From Gammaproteobacteria bacterium RIFCSPHIGHO2_02_FULL_42_43 (lineage in GTDB: Bacteria; Pseudomonadota; Gammaproteobacteria; Coxiellales; Coxiellaceae), in NCBI GenBank assembly GCA_001801425.1, contig MGXR01000013.1, forward strand, positions 124,001 to 188,000: a stretch of 64,000 nt of DNA. Direction: 5' to 3'. Below the pieces are notes generated by a model that saw only the letters and a list, made by a program, of their open reading frames with translations, was not told where the DNA came from and made no database searches. Positions 53,329 through 63,012 of this stretch are shown piece by piece. The translations under genes were made by a program, and so were the position numbers. The stretch's first letter is position 1; every line of letters begins with the position of its first letter.

Positions 53329-54024
53329 CTACTTCAACGCCTGATTTTTTTCAATATCATCTTTTTCTTGTTGCAACGTTGCATCGCGTACAAAAATATA
53401 AGGATCAAACGCATTTTTAATCATTTCATCCGCTGCCAGCAAATGTTCACGTTTGTTGATGATGCGAACGCCGGTGATGGCATAAGCATAATTCGAATCA
53501 CTGAAATAGGTGTAAGGTTCCATAAACAAATCCACCAAATCACCAACGGCATTTTGCATGGTCGATGGTTGCAAAATGGGAATCACAAAATAAGCGGACG
53601 TTCTACCACCGCGCCATTTCGCCAACGTTAACCCAAAAGTTTCGACGTGTTTTGGCAGACCCCATCGAGATGCAACGTCGAACAAACCACCGACGCCAAA
53701 CGTGGTGTTAATCACCAAGCGCCAAAAATCGAGCGCCATGTATTTAAAGCGGCCTTGTAAAAAATCATTACCGAAGGTCGGGATTTCATCTAAATTGTCG
53801 ATGCCGTTGGTTACTCCTTTTTTCAGTGCGGGCGGAGTAACGTCACGATAAACAATCGCAATGGGGCGAATGACCAAGTGATCAATATCCGTGTTAAAAG
53901 CATACATAAAACGATTGTAACCTTCGAGCGGATCGTTGACAGGATCAGTGGGGTGCCTTGCGCAACCAGCGAATGTCAAACCCAACGACAACGCTAAAAC
54001 AGACAAAATAGATTTTTTCAACAT
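53329..54024 (-). CDS. mlaA: MlaA/VacJ outer-membrane lipoprotein
   Basis: A 231-residue lipoprotein that removes misplaced phospholipids from the outer leaflet of the outer membrane. The signal LSLGLTFAGC gives a lipobox with FAGC. The mature part has DPLEGYNRFMYAFN, the NTTFGVGGLFDVA helix and TFGLTLAKWRGGRTSAYFV, all family hallmarks. The start at 54024 (MLKKSILS) has AGGA suitably placed; a start three codons earlier is possible. The mlaBCDEF genes are not adjacent. Confidence 0.94.
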   Translation of the reverse strand: MLKKSILSVLALSLGLTFAGCARHPTDPVNDPLEGYNRFMYAFNTDIDHLVIRPIAIVYRDVTPPALKKGVTNGIDNLDEIPTFGNDFLQGRFKYMALDFWRLVINTTFGVGGLFDVASRWGLPKHVETFGLTLAKWRGGRTSAYFVIPILQPSTMQNAVGDLVDLFMEPYTYFSDSNYAYAITGVRIINKREHLLAADEMIKNAFDPYIFVRDATLQQEKDDIEKNQALK

Positions 54025-54073
54025 GATGCGCATCCTGCCCTTTATCGATCTTATGTCACTAGCCTAACTCAAA

Positions 54074-54176
54074 CAGGAGTTTCGCAGCAAGCGAAACTCT
54101 CATTACGCGATGGGGGATTCATTTCGCGCGCAGCATCAATTACAGAAAGGAGTTCGCACGAAGTGCGAAACTCCTG
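54074..54176. repeat. Family F MITE-like element, short copy with 5-bp target duplication
   Basis: The 103-bp element starts CAGGAGTTTCGCAGCAAGCG and ends CGCACGAAGTGCGAAACTCC followed by TG, so the ends are inverted repeats. It is flanked on both sides by TCAAA (54069-54073 and 54177-54181), which looks like a target-site duplication. The inverse, longer copy lies inside the gene at 60467-62914. Here it is intergenic, upstream of trhO; reading frame 54110-54217 is a translation of this element. Confidence 0.88.
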
Positions 54177-54217
54177 TCAAAGTTGCTGGTTTGCAAAGCA
54201 ATGCGGTAATATGCGTT

Positions 54218-55054
54218 ATGCAAAAATTACCCATCATCAATCTGTCTGGATATCGTTTCGTTCAACTTGCAGAAAGCTGCCTGGTAGACTTGCGTGCATC
54301 CCTGCTTTCTAAAGCAACCGAACTGAAATTAAAAGGGACGATTTTGCTCAGCACCGAAGGTATTAATGCTTTTTTAGCCGGCACTCGCAACGATGCGAAT
54401 GTCTTCGTTGATTTTTTGCGAACCTATCCTCAATTCTCTGATCTCTGGTTTAAAGAAAGTTTCACTGATTATCAACCCTTCAATCGCATGTTGGTGCGCA
54501 TCAAAAAAGAAATTATTCCTATGCGCAATGATGCAATTAAGCCAAGCGAAAAAACCGCGCCATCGATTTCACCCGAAACGTTGCGTCAATGGTATCTTGA
54601 AAAGCGCGACATGATCGTGCTTGATACGCGCAATGAATATGAAGTGCAACTCGGCACATTTGAAAATGCCATGGATTTACATCTTGCGCATTTTCACAAT
54701 TTTTCTGATGCCGTCGATTATTTGCCTGAATCCATGAAAGAAAAAACCGTTATAACTTTTTGCACGGGCGGAATTCGTTGCGAAAAAGCGGCTGAATTAA
54801 TGGTGCAAAAAGGATTTAAAAATGTGTATCAATTGAGTGGCGGCATTTTAAATTACTTTGAACAGTGCGGCGGAGATTTTTACACAGGCGAATGTTTTGT
54901 CTTCGATCAACGCGTGGCGGTCGACAGCCAATTAAAAGAAACAAAAACCAAACAATGTTTCGATTGCAGAACACCACTGCCTGCGCACACCGTGAAAAAT
55001 GGCGCTTGCCCGCAGTGCGGATCCCAATCAATTTCCAAAGAGGCGCGCACATGA
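54218..55054 (+). CDS. trhO: tRNA uridine(34) hydroxylase-like rhodanese-domain protein
   Basis: A 278-residue protein of the TrhO (YceA/YbfQ) family, which adds oxygen to wobble uridine in tRNAs on the way to (c)mo5U. The N-terminal part ([16 protein letters not shown]) and the rhodanese domain with active Cys182 in [14 protein letters not shown] are typical. A CxxC...CxxC zinc-ribbon-like end ([18 protein letters not shown]) replaces the longer cysteine-rich tail of the E. coli protein. The ATG at 54218 is chosen because the longer frame begins in repeat F. It overlaps accA by four bases. Confidence 0.9.
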   Translation: MQKLPIINLSGYRFVQLAESCLVDLRASLLSKATELKLKGTILLSTEGINAFLAGTRNDANVFVDFLRTYPQFSDLWFKESFTDYQPFNRMLVRIKKEIIPMRNDAIKPSEKTAPSISPETLRQWYLEKRDMIVLDTRNEYEVQLGTFENAMDLHLAHFHNFSDAVDYLPESMKEKTVITFCTGGIRCEKAAELMVQKGFKNVYQLSGGILNYFEQCGGDFYTGECFVFDQRVAVDSQLKETKTKQCFDCRTPLPAHTVKNGACPQCGSQSISKEART

Positions 55055-55992
55055 ATCTCGATTATTTAGACTTCGAACAACCCATTGCTGAACTCGAAGA
55101 AAAAATTGAAGAGCTGCGCCGCGTCAGCACCGATCAAGACATTAACATCACGGATGAGATTAACAAATTACAGCAAAAAAGTGCGGAATTAACACGATCA
55201 ATTTTTGCAAAACTATCTGATCAGCAAATCGTGCAATTGGCACGCCATCCCAAAAGACCGTACACACTCGATTATATTGAAAAAATATTTACGGAATTTG
55301 ATGAGCTACACGGCGATCGTCACGCATCCGCCGGTGATTCAATTGTCGGTGGATTGGCCAAGCTTGATGGAAAACCGGTGATGGTGATAGGACATCAAAA
55401 AGGACGAACAACCAAAGAAAAAGTGTCGCGCAATTTTGGCATGGCATCGCCTGAAGCATTTCGAAAAGCGTTGCGTTTGATGAAATTAGCCGAAAAATTT
55501 TCGCTACCGATTTTCACTTTCATCGACACACCGGGCGCATATCCCGGCATTACCGCCGAAGAAAAAAATCAAAGTGAAGCGATTGCGAGAAATTTATTTG
55601 AAATGGCAGAACTCAAAACACCCATCATTGCAACCGTATTAGGCGAAGGTTGTTCGGGTGGTGCATTGGCACTCGGTGTTTCTGATCGCACATTAATGCT
55701 GCAATACAGCTATTATTCGGTGATTTCTCCCGAAGGCTGCGCATCTATTTTATGGAAGAGTGCTGAAAAAGCAGCCGAAGCCGCAGAAGCGCTCAATTTA
55801 ACGGCGAAACGATTGCTCTCGTTAAAATTAATTCAAGAAGTGATTGAAGAGCCGCTCGGTGGCGCCCATCGCAATCCTGGTGAAATGGCAGTTGCGTTGA
55901 AAAAAAGATTGATTGCCAACTTAACATCATTACAAGCAATCACCATTCCTGAGCTTGTCAGAGCACGCCAAAATTTTTGGATGCAAGTATAA
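55051..55992 (+). CDS. accA: Acetyl-CoA carboxylase carboxyltransferase alpha subunit
   Basis: A 313-residue subunit of acetyl-CoA carboxylase, for the first step of fatty acid synthesis. [20 protein letters not shown] starts the protein; [34 protein letters not shown] and [17 protein letters not shown] are conserved. The start at 55051 overlaps the trhO stop. It is followed after one base by tilS. Confidence 0.96.
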   Translation: MNLDYLDFEQPIAELEEKIEELRRVSTDQDINITDEINKLQQKSAELTRSIFAKLSDQQIVQLARHPKRPYTLDYIEKIFTEFDELHGDRHASAGDSIVGGLAKLDGKPVMVIGHQKGRTTKEKVSRNFGMASPEAFRKALRLMKLAEKFSLPIFTFIDTPGAYPGITAEEKNQSEAIARNLFEMAELKTPIIATVLGEGCSGGALALGVSDRTLMLQYSYYSVISPEGCASILWKSAEKAAEAAEALNLTAKRLLSLKLIQEVIEEPLGGAHRNPGEMAVALKKRLIANLTSLQAITIPELVRARQNFWMQV

Positions 55993-55993
55993 T

Positions 55994-56938
55994 ATGCAAT
56001 CCTTCTTTAACATTCTCACTACATTAACAACGCGTGACAAATTTGTAGTGGCTTACAGCGGCGGAATTGATTCGCATGCACTGCTACATGCAATGCATCA
56101 CTATTTTCCAAAAAAAATAATTGCTGTACACGTGAATCATCAATTAAATTCGTTATCGCCGCAATGGGCGCTGCATTGTGAGCATACTTGTCGCGAGTTA
56201 CACATTCCGTGTTACATCGAAAAAATTGATTTGCAATTGCAGCCTGGCGACAGTGTGGAAGAAAAAGCACGTGAAGCACGTTATGCGATTTTTCAAAAAT
56301 ACATGAATGCCGATACTGCATTATTAACCGCGCATACAATCAATGATCAAGCCGAAACTTTTTTATTGCAGGCACTGCGCGGCGCGGGGCCGGCGGGATT
56401 ATCTGCCATGCCTGCCAAAAAGTTGTTGGGCGAAAGTGAACATCTGCGCCCGCTGCTTTCTTTTTCGCGCGATACAATTGAAAAATATGCAGCGGAAAAT
56501 AAATTACAATGGATAGAGGATGACAGCAATGATAACACGCGATTCAACCGCAATTTTTTGCGTCACGATATTTTTCCTGTTTTAAAAAAGCGATTTCCCG
56601 CAGTATTTGAAAATTTTTTCCGCAGCACGCGATTGATTGCAAGTCAGCAACAACTACTCGATCAGCATATTACTAAAGAATTTGATGCGGTAAAAATGGA
56701 TGTCGTCGAAAAAATTCACTTGCAAAAATTACGCACGCTGGAAAACGAAAAACAAAAATTAGTATTACGCGCATGGTTTCGTGAAAACAATTTGCGTATG
56801 CCCAGCGAAAAACAATTGCAACAAATTCAGCGTGATGTATTATTGGCAGGCCCTGATGCAAACCCAGTATTTTGCCTGGAAAAAAAAATACTAAAACGTT
56901 CACACGATTATTTATATTTGGTATCCCCTCATGACTGA
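55994..56938 (+). CDS. tilS: tRNA(Ile)-lysidine synthase, short form
   Basis: A 314-residue N-type ATP pyrophosphatase that changes C34 of tRNA-Ile to lysidine. The PP-loop is [16 protein letters not shown] (Ser22-Ser27), and [20 protein letters not shown] and [15 protein letters not shown] are typical. The E. coli enzyme has 432 residues; here the C-terminal TilS_C domain seems missing, as in short TilS proteins of other bacteria. ATG at 55994 lies one base after accA. The 3' end overlaps lepA by eight bases. Confidence 0.94.
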   Translation: MQSFFNILTTLTTRDKFVVAYSGGIDSHALLHAMHHYFPKKIIAVHVNHQLNSLSPQWALHCEHTCRELHIPCYIEKIDLQLQPGDSVEEKAREARYAIFQKYMNADTALLTAHTINDQAETFLLQALRGAGPAGLSAMPAKKLLGESEHLRPLLSFSRDTIEKYAAENKLQWIEDDSNDNTRFNRNFLRHDIFPVLKKRFPAVFENFFRSTRLIASQQQLLDQHITKEFDAVKMDVVEKIHLQKLRTLENEKQKLVLRAWFRENNLRMPSEKQLQQIQRDVLLAGPDANPVFCLEKKILKRSHDYLYLVSPHD

Positions 56939-58754
56939 CACAGAAAATCATATTGAAATTCCACAAGATCACATTCGCAATTTTTCGATTATTGCGCACA
57001 TTGATCACGGAAAATCGACCATGGCCGATCGCTTTATTCAGCAGTGCGGCGGATTAACTGAACGCGAAATGAAATCGCAAGTGCTCGACACCATGGACAT
57101 TGAGCGCGAACGCGGCATCACTATTAAAGCGCAAAGCGTCACGTTATTTTATCGCGCAAAAAATGGGGAAATGTATCAACTCAATTTTATTGACACACCT
57201 GGTCACGTCGATTTTTCTTACGAAGTGTCGCGATCATTATCAGCCTGTGAAGGTGCGCTGTTAGTGGTAGATGCCGCACAAGGTGTGGAGGCGCAAACCG
57301 TTGCAACGTGTTACACCGCTCTCAATGAAAATTTAGAAGTGTTGCCAGTCTTGAACAAAATGGATTTACCACAAGCAGAACCTGAAAAAGTTAAAAAAGA
57401 AATTGAAGAAATTATTGGCATTGATGCTAAAGAAGCAATTCACGTGAGTGCCAAATCCGGCATGGGTATCACGGATTTAATCGAACAATTGATAGCGAAA
57501 ATTCCAGCGCCCGCGGGCGATCGCGATGCAATATTGCAGGCATTAATCATTGATTCCTGGTTTGATAATTATTTGGGTGTTGTCTCTTTGGTGCGTGTGA
57601 AGCAAGGTGTTGTTCGCGTCGGCGATAAAATTCGCATCATGTCCACAGGCCGTGATCATTCAGTTGACGGTGTCGGAATTTTTACACCCAAGCGTCAACC
57701 ATTATCCGAACTACATGCAGGTGAAGTGGGTTATGTGATTGCCAACATCAAAGATATTTTCGGTGCACCCGTCGGTGACACGATAACACTTGCGAGAAAA
57801 CCAGCAGAAAAACCCTTGCCTGGCTTTAAAAAAGTAAAGCCGCAAGTCTACGCAGGAATGTTTCCCATTAGTGCTGATGATTACGAAACATTTCGCGAAG
57901 CGCTCGCGAAATTGCGTTTGAACGACGCTGCATTATTTTATGAACCTGAAAATTCGACGGCATTGGGTTCTGGTTTTCGCTGCGGATTTTTAGGATTATT
58001 GCACATGGAAATTGTGCAAGAGCGATTGGAGCGCGAATATAATATCGATCTCATCACGACCGCGCCGACCGTCGTGTACGAATTACTCATGAAAAATGGC
58101 GAAATTACTTACATCGATAATCCCAGTCAATTACCCGACATTTCAGGTATTGATGAAATGCGAGAGCCTATTGCTGATGTGAATATTTTAACGCCGCATG
58201 AATACGTCGGAAATATTATTACGCTGTGTATCGAAAGACGCGGCGTGCAAAAAAAATTATTGTATGTTGGCAGTCAAGTATCGTTGCAATATGAAATTCC
58301 GCTGAGCGAAGTCGTATCAGATTTTTTTGATCGATTGAAATCCATCAGCCGCGGTTTTGCATCACTCGATTACAGTTTTGATCATTTTTCTGAAGCCAAT
58401 TTGGTGAAACTCGATATTTTGGTGAATAGTGACAAAGTCGATGCGCTCGCATCCATCGTGCATCGCGATCATGCCGAATCCAGTGGTCGCGAAATTGCTG
58501 AACGACTGCAAAAATTAATTCCGCGACAAATGTATGATGTTGCGTTGCAAGCAGCCATCGGCGGAAAAATTATTGCGCGCACGACAGTTAAAGCGCTTCG
58601 TAAAAATGTGACAGCAAAATGTTATGGGGGTGACGTCACGCGTAAGAAAAAATTATTGGAAAAACAAAAAGCCGGGAAAAAACGCATGAAACAAATTGGC
58701 AAAGTGTCAATTCCTCAAGAAGCGTTTTTATCGGTTCTTCGGAAAACAGAATGA
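56931..58754 (+). CDS. lepA: Elongation factor 4 (LepA)
   Basis: A 607-residue translational GTPase. G-motifs are [15 protein letters not shown] (P-loop), [15 protein letters not shown] (switch I), [14 protein letters not shown] (G3) and [10 protein letters not shown] (G4). The C-terminal LepA-specific domain ends with [18 protein letters not shown]. It acts on ribosomes under stress or in initiation. lepB (signal peptidase), often after lepA, is missing; rnc follows with a four-base overlap. Confidence 0.96.
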   Translation: MTDTENHIEIPQDHIRNFSIIAHIDHGKSTMADRFIQQCGGLTEREMKSQVLDTMDIERERGITIKAQSVTLFYRAKNGEMYQLNFIDTPGHVDFSYEVSRSLSACEGALLVVDAAQGVEAQTVATCYTALNENLEVLPVLNKMDLPQAEPEKVKKEIEEIIGIDAKEAIHVSAKSGMGITDLIEQLIAKIPAPAGDRDAILQALIIDSWFDNYLGVVSLVRVKQGVVRVGDKIRIMSTGRDHSVDGVGIFTPKRQPLSELHAGEVGYVIANIKDIFGAPVGDTITLARKPAEKPLPGFKKVKPQVYAGMFPISADDYETFREALAKLRLNDAALFYEPENSTALGSGFRCGFLGLLHMEIVQERLEREYNIDLITTAPTVVYELLMKNGEITYIDNPSQLPDISGIDEMREPIADVNILTPHEYVGNIITLCIERRGVQKKLLYVGSQVSLQYEIPLSEVVSDFFDRLKSISRGFASLDYSFDHFSEANLVKLDILVNSDKVDALASIVHRDHAESSGREIAERLQKLIPRQMYDVALQAAIGGKIIARTTVKALRKNVTAKCYGGDVTRKKKLLEKQKAGKKRMKQIGKVSIPQEAFLSVLRKTE

Positions 58755-59416
58755 AAAAGATATTTGACACATTGGGATACGCATTCAAAGATAAATCGTT
58801 GCTGCAATGCGCGCTCACCCATCGCAGCAAACAAAAATTAGAAAACAATGAACGATTGGAATTTTTGGGCGACGCGGTGCTAAGCTTAATTATCTCTACT
58901 GAATTATTGCACCGTCATCCACAGTTCACTGAAGGCGAGCTCAGTCGTTTGCGCGCCGCACTCGTGAAAGGCGAAACCATCGCAAAATTAGCAGTAACAC
59001 TCAACATCCCTGAATTTCTCAATTTGAGTTTTGGCGAAAATCACAGTGGCGGGCGTTTGCGTGAATCCATTTTATCTGGCGCTTTTGAAGCGATCATCGG
59101 TGCGATTTATTGTGATTCTGATTTTAAAACGACACAGCAATGCGTATTAAAATGGTATGGTGATTTAATCACCGACATCGACACTTACACAGACGTGAAA
59201 GATGCAAAAACACAACTACAAGAATGGTTGCAAGCCAAAAAAATGCCGCTGCCGACCTACGCGTGCAAAATTCTTGGAAAAGCACATGAACAAACATTTG
59301 TGGTCACTTGCAAGGTAACTGGAATGCCAATGCAAACAGAGGGAAAAAGTACGAGTCGTCGCAAAGCAGAACAAATTGCCGCTAAATATTTTTTAGAAAA
59401 ATTATCAACTGTATAA
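58751..59416 (+). CDS. rnc: Ribonuclease III
   Basis: A 221-residue dsRNA endonuclease for rRNA maturation and mRNA decay. The catalytic signature [15 protein letters not shown] and the metal-binding [11 protein letters not shown] are present; the dsRNA-binding domain runs from about 150 to the end ([39 protein letters not shown]). It overlaps lepA. A repeat D element separates it from era, to which it is normally tightly joined. Confidence 0.96.
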   Translation: MKKIFDTLGYAFKDKSLLQCALTHRSKQKLENNERLEFLGDAVLSLIISTELLHRHPQFTEGELSRLRAALVKGETIAKLAVTLNIPEFLNLSFGENHSGGRLRESILSGAFEAIIGAIYCDSDFKTTQQCVLKWYGDLITDIDTYTDVKDAKTQLQEWLQAKKMPLPTYACKILGKAHEQTFVVTCKVTGMPMQTEGKSTSRRKAEQIAAKYFLEKLSTV

Positions 59417-59426
59417 CAGCAGTTCT

Positions 59427-59581
59427 CGCTCTGAAGGTTGATTAACTTAAATTTTCAGATTTGCGGTGAGATTGAATGATAATTGGACGAGAAAAGCGGA
59501 GTTGACACGTTAGTCAATGAGCATTTTCGAGTTAAATTATCATTCAATATCACCCAAAGATGAAAATTCTTTTGAGAGCGG
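59427..59581. repeat. Family D element, short copy between rnc and era
   Basis: A 155-bp palindromic element. Inverted ends CGCTCTGAAGG and CTTTTGAGAGCGG, and inner arms GATTGAATGATAATTGGACG versus GAGTTAAATTATCATTCAAT. The matching inverse copy is at 42541-42779. It ends at the Shine-Dalgarno sequence (GGAGGAG, 59581-59587) of era. Confidence 0.9.
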
Positions 59582-59593
59582 GAGGAGTACCTT

Positions 59594-60451
59594 ATGACAA
59601 TCAAATCCGGTTACATTGCTATTATTGGCAAGCCCAATGTCGGTAAATCAACGCTCATGAATTACTTACTCGGGAAAAAAATTTCGATTGTATCGCGAAA
59701 GCCACAAACCACGCGACATCGTATTTTAGGCATTAAAACCACGGATACGACACAAATGGTTTTTGTAGACACCCCCGGTTTGCACGGCAATCAAACACGC
59801 GAAGCAAATCGCGTGATGAATCGCGTGGCGCGAATGGCGCTCTTCGAGGTCGATATTATTTTATTTTTAATTGAACCTCTGCGCTGGGATGCCGATGATG
59901 ATTTGGTGTTGCAACAATTGAAACGCATTGAGAAACCGGTAATTTTAGTGATTAATAAAATTGACACGGTCAAACACAAAGAAATCTTGTTACCATTTAT
60001 GGAAAATTTAGCGAAACAATTTATGTTTGAAAAAATTATTCCCATTGCAGCGAAAACAGGATTGCAAGTCGGCGAATTAGAAAGCATCATTGAAAAATTA
60101 TTACCGCAGGAAGGCAATTTATTTCCGCCCGAACAATGGACGGATCGCAGCAATCAATTTATCGCATCTGAATTCGTGCGCGAACCATTGATGAAATTAT
60201 TGGGCGATGAAATTCCCTACGAGCTTTCCGTGGTCACCGAAACATTCACGGAAGAAAAAAAACTCATTCGCATTTGTGCAGTCATCTATGTTCCCAAACC
60301 ATCACAAAAATCGATTGTGATCGGAAAAGGCGGTAGTGTATTAAAAAAAGTGGGTACTGAAGCACGTTTTAATCTCGAGGCTTATTTTGAAAAAAAAGTG
60401 TTTTTGAAATTGTGGGTGAAAGTCGGCGCTGTGCGTGTTGAAACGCGTTAA
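59594..60451 (+). CDS. era: GTPase Era
   Basis: A 285-residue GTPase for 30S ribosome assembly. G-motifs: IIGKPNVGKSTLMNYLLG, FVDTPGLHG, VINKIDTVK. The KH domain with IVIGKGGSVLKKVGTEARFN follows. A strong GGAGGAG site lies six bases before the ATG at the border of the repeat D element. era is usually translated together with rnc; here 177 bases lie between them. recO does not follow. Confidence 0.96.
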   Translation: MTIKSGYIAIIGKPNVGKSTLMNYLLGKKISIVSRKPQTTRHRILGIKTTDTTQMVFVDTPGLHGNQTREANRVMNRVARMALFEVDIILFLIEPLRWDADDDLVLQQLKRIEKPVILVINKIDTVKHKEILLPFMENLAKQFMFEKIIPIAAKTGLQVGELESIIEKLLPQEGNLFPPEQWTDRSNQFIASEFVREPLMKLLGDEIPYELSVVTETFTEEKKLIRICAVIYVPKPSQKSIVIGKGGSVLKKVGTEARFNLEAYFEKKVFLKLWVKVGAVRVETR

Positions 60452-60466
60452 CAAAATGCCATGTAA

Positions 60467-62914
60467 TTATGGTGCAAGAGTCCTGTTGCTGCCACGCTCC
60501 AAATCCGACGTCGTCGCCACCCCCCGATCTTCGCGATCATAGAAGTTATGATACACACAACGACTATAAATTATGTTGGCAATACAGCAAAATTTGAATG
60601 ATGCGCTACTTTCCATACTCAATTTTTCGGACACCACTAACTGAGTTGCAAACATAATAAATGTAGAAAATAAACTACCAAATAATCGAGCTGATGTGCC
60701 AATAGCAAAATGATTTGATTTATTAGCAAACAAAGAAGAGTTTTTCATGCTACCGAATAGAGTGGCACCATAACCGACGTAAATGTCACCGAAAATTTGA
60801 AATAAAGATCTACCACCCTTGCTCAATGATACCGCCAATTCACATATAACCATCAAATAATACAAAAAAATTGATGCATTGATCAAACAATAGAAACTGG
60901 CAACATCACAAAAAGTGGATGGCAAATCTGATGAAAATTTACTACCCAAATCTTTTTCGCTTACAACTAACCACGCAGCCCAACCGCCACAGAACGCAGT
61001 AAAATATTTAGAAAAATATCCTATGCGTCGGCTAAAATACATCATGTTTTCAAAAGATATCTTCACGAGATATGAAGTCCGATCCTCAGAAGGCAAGTTA
61101 AAAAATCTCTCGCGAAACACATGACGAGGCGTTACCGGGTTCAGCACATTGAACCGATAACTCATCAATAACAATATAAACGTAGTTAGGTGAATACTTT
61201 GATTATCTTCTTCTGTCCATAAATATTTTTTATTCACCCCTGCATACTGAGCTAACAACGATAAGTAAAAAATCACCTGTCTCGCTATGCATGCCGTTAA
61301 AATAAAGTCGTCTGAATTTCTCACAGTGCAACTCGCTTCCAATTCCTGTTGGCGTTGTTGATTTTCAAATTTGAGCTCAACTTTTCCTTGAGCCTTATCG
61401 AGACGCAGAAAAAGTCTCTTTTCGATATTGTTATCTTTGAACGCATTCAACTGCGCTTGCTCAATATCCATGCGTATTTTCTCTTCTTGAAAAATAAGGA
61501 ATTCTTCCAACTGAATAACAAAGCGTTGTTTTTTTTCTTTTAAAATAAATTTTGATACAGCCGGCACTTCATTAGAAAATGCTTTTTCTATTTGCTCACG
61601 CGTATCAGATTCTATTACCTTACTTGCTTCACGTGTTTTAGTTTCAAATTCTTGATAGGATTCAGAAAATCGAGATATCAAAAAACAGTAATCATATATT
61701 TTTTGTTTTAAAGCAATTAAAAATATTGAATCACTAAATATTCTATTGCTCAATTCTCCTGTGTATTGTGAATATAAAGCAGACAGATTAGTTAACAAAT
61801 CATCTGAGCGTTCTTGAAAATCATTCTCGATCAGATTACGCTTAAATTCATTTTTCATCTCTTTGAGCATTGCTATCTGCTGCGAAGAGATAATGGAAAT
61901 CATCGGCAATAAAATATTTTTAAAATAAAATTGATGTTTTCGCTCAACAAACGCTTTTTTTTCTAAGAGCAATAAGTTTTTTAAGGCTGCCGTATGATTG
62001 GAAGCAAGTAAACAAGTAACCACTTGCGCGCGTTTTTTTAAATCGCGCATTCGCAACTCAAACGCTGCTATATTTTTTGAATCAGGAAATTGAACGGAAA
62101 TGATTTTTTCGCGTAATTTATTTTCAATTGTAAAATCTCTCGGAACAATCATCATCCCCCGGTTATTTTCTGGGGTGGTTGTCGAAACATTAAATATTTT
62201 TTTTAATGCCAGCTCCACACCCTCGCGCACTGCATCTGTGCCGTGATAACCGCAAATAAATACCAATGAACGCTGTTGACTGGGGCTGTAAAAATGTCTC
62301 GCATAAGCGATCGCGGTAGCGATAAATGCGGTCTCGCAATTTAATCGATGGAAATCATGCGCCACATCGGTTTCGCCAACCGCTGAAAGTGGTAACAACG
62401 GCTGAATATATCGACAAAAAGCCTCGACAGCCTCTTTTTCATGACCGCCAAAGTACAATAAACGTGTTAGATATTTATTATAAAAAAGTATTCTGTCTGG
62501 ATAACCTGCTTCCACATTTTTATTGAGTTCCAGAGTAAGCTGATTAAAATAATTTTGTAACTCAATAACAGAATTAAACTTTGAATTTAAAAGTAACTGC
62601 CCCATCGCTTTGCAGCATGCTGTTTTCTCATCGTTGTAATTCTGTATGAGATCGGCCCGCGTGAGATCAGCATGAACAACCTGAAAATATTCACTCGAAC
62701 AGGAGTTTCGCACTTCGTGCGAACTCCTTCCTGTAATTGATGCTGCGCGCGAAATAAATTCGCGCTTGCACTCAAGGGGGAGAATCGCGGTTCTCCCCCT
62801 TGAGAATTCCCCATCGCGTAATGAGAGTTTCGCTTGCTGCGAAACTCCTGTCGAACAAAGCAGAATCTCATTAAATAGGGCACGGAAATCAATCTGCGGA
62901 TTTTTATCGCGCAT
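60467..62914 (-). CDS. Large hypothetical protein with coiled coil and C-terminal membrane helices
   Basis: An 815-residue protein of no family known to me. Residues 22-73 are encoded by an inserted family F element: the flanks read FNEILLCS and SEYFQVVHADL, which join smoothly if the 156 bases are removed. Residues ~95-290 look helical and soluble; ~300-540 is rich in Lys/Glu/Gln with coiled-coil stretches (QLEEFLIFQEEKIRMDIEQ). Several hydrophobic segments follow (about 545-568, 583-597, 655-670, 685-715, 755-775). The tail DREDRGVATTSDLERGSN is polar. Size, coiled coils and lack of known family would suit a secreted effector or a membrane-remodelling protein, but this is a guess. Confidence 0.72.
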   Translation of the reverse strand: MRDKNPQIDFRALFNEILLCSTGVSQQAKLSLRDGEFSRGRTAILPLECKREFISRAASITGRSSHEVRNSCSSEYFQVVHADLTRADLIQNYNDEKTACCKAMGQLLLNSKFNSVIELQNYFNQLTLELNKNVEAGYPDRILFYNKYLTRLLYFGGHEKEAVEAFCRYIQPLLPLSAVGETDVAHDFHRLNCETAFIATAIAYARHFYSPSQQRSLVFICGYHGTDAVREGVELALKKIFNVSTTTPENNRGMMIVPRDFTIENKLREKIISVQFPDSKNIAAFELRMRDLKKRAQVVTCLLASNHTAALKNLLLLEKKAFVERKHQFYFKNILLPMISIISSQQIAMLKEMKNEFKRNLIENDFQERSDDLLTNLSALYSQYTGELSNRIFSDSIFLIALKQKIYDYCFLISRFSESYQEFETKTREASKVIESDTREQIEKAFSNEVPAVSKFILKEKKQRFVIQLEEFLIFQEEKIRMDIEQAQLNAFKDNNIEKRLFLRLDKAQGKVELKFENQQRQQELEASCTVRNSDDFILTACIARQVIFYLSLLAQYAGVNKKYLWTEEDNQSIHLTTFILLLMSYRFNVLNPVTPRHVFRERFFNLPSEDRTSYLVKISFENMMYFSRRIGYFSKYFTAFCGGWAAWLVVSEKDLGSKFSSDLPSTFCDVASFYCLINASIFLYYLMVICELAVSLSKGGRSLFQIFGDIYVGYGATLFGSMKNSSLFANKSNHFAIGTSARLFGSLFSTFIMFATQLVVSEKLSMESSASFKFCCIANIIYSRCVYHNFYDREDRGVATTSDLERGSNRTLAP
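62700..62850. repeat. Family F element inserted in frame in a coding gene
   Basis: A 151-bp inverse copy of the element at 54074-54176. It has the same ends (CAGGAGTTTCGC...GCGAAACTCCTG) plus an additional central hairpin: CTCAAGGGGGAGAA and TTCTCCCCCTTGAG form a perfect 14-bp stem (62771-62784 with 62791-62804). Both sides carry TCGAA as target duplication (62695-62699 and 62851-62855). Element plus duplication is 156 bases, exactly 52 codons, and has no stop in the host gene's frame. Confidence 0.92.
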
Positions 62915-63012
62915 AAAACATCATCTAATAATGACTTGGATGACCAGTTTAGCAAGATAGAATTAACAAAATATGAAGAGATTAGGCCCTGTGTGGTACC
63001 AAATTGAAAGCA

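Noticed and set aside
54110-54217. 36-codon N-terminal extension of trhO
   Set aside because: It is encoded by repeat F and unrelated to TrhO proteins; the ATG at 54218 fits the family. Translation from 54110 is possible but unsupported.
56931-59416. lepB expected between lepA and rnc
   Set aside because: lepA and rnc overlap by four bases; no signal peptidase gene is present here.
62587-62955. 122-codon reverse frame including repeat F (LFRAQHQLQEGVRTKCETP)
   Set aside because: It is an alternative frame over the inserted element; the 815-codon frame is much longer and continues beyond. Its peptide equals the false extension of trhO because both come from the same element.
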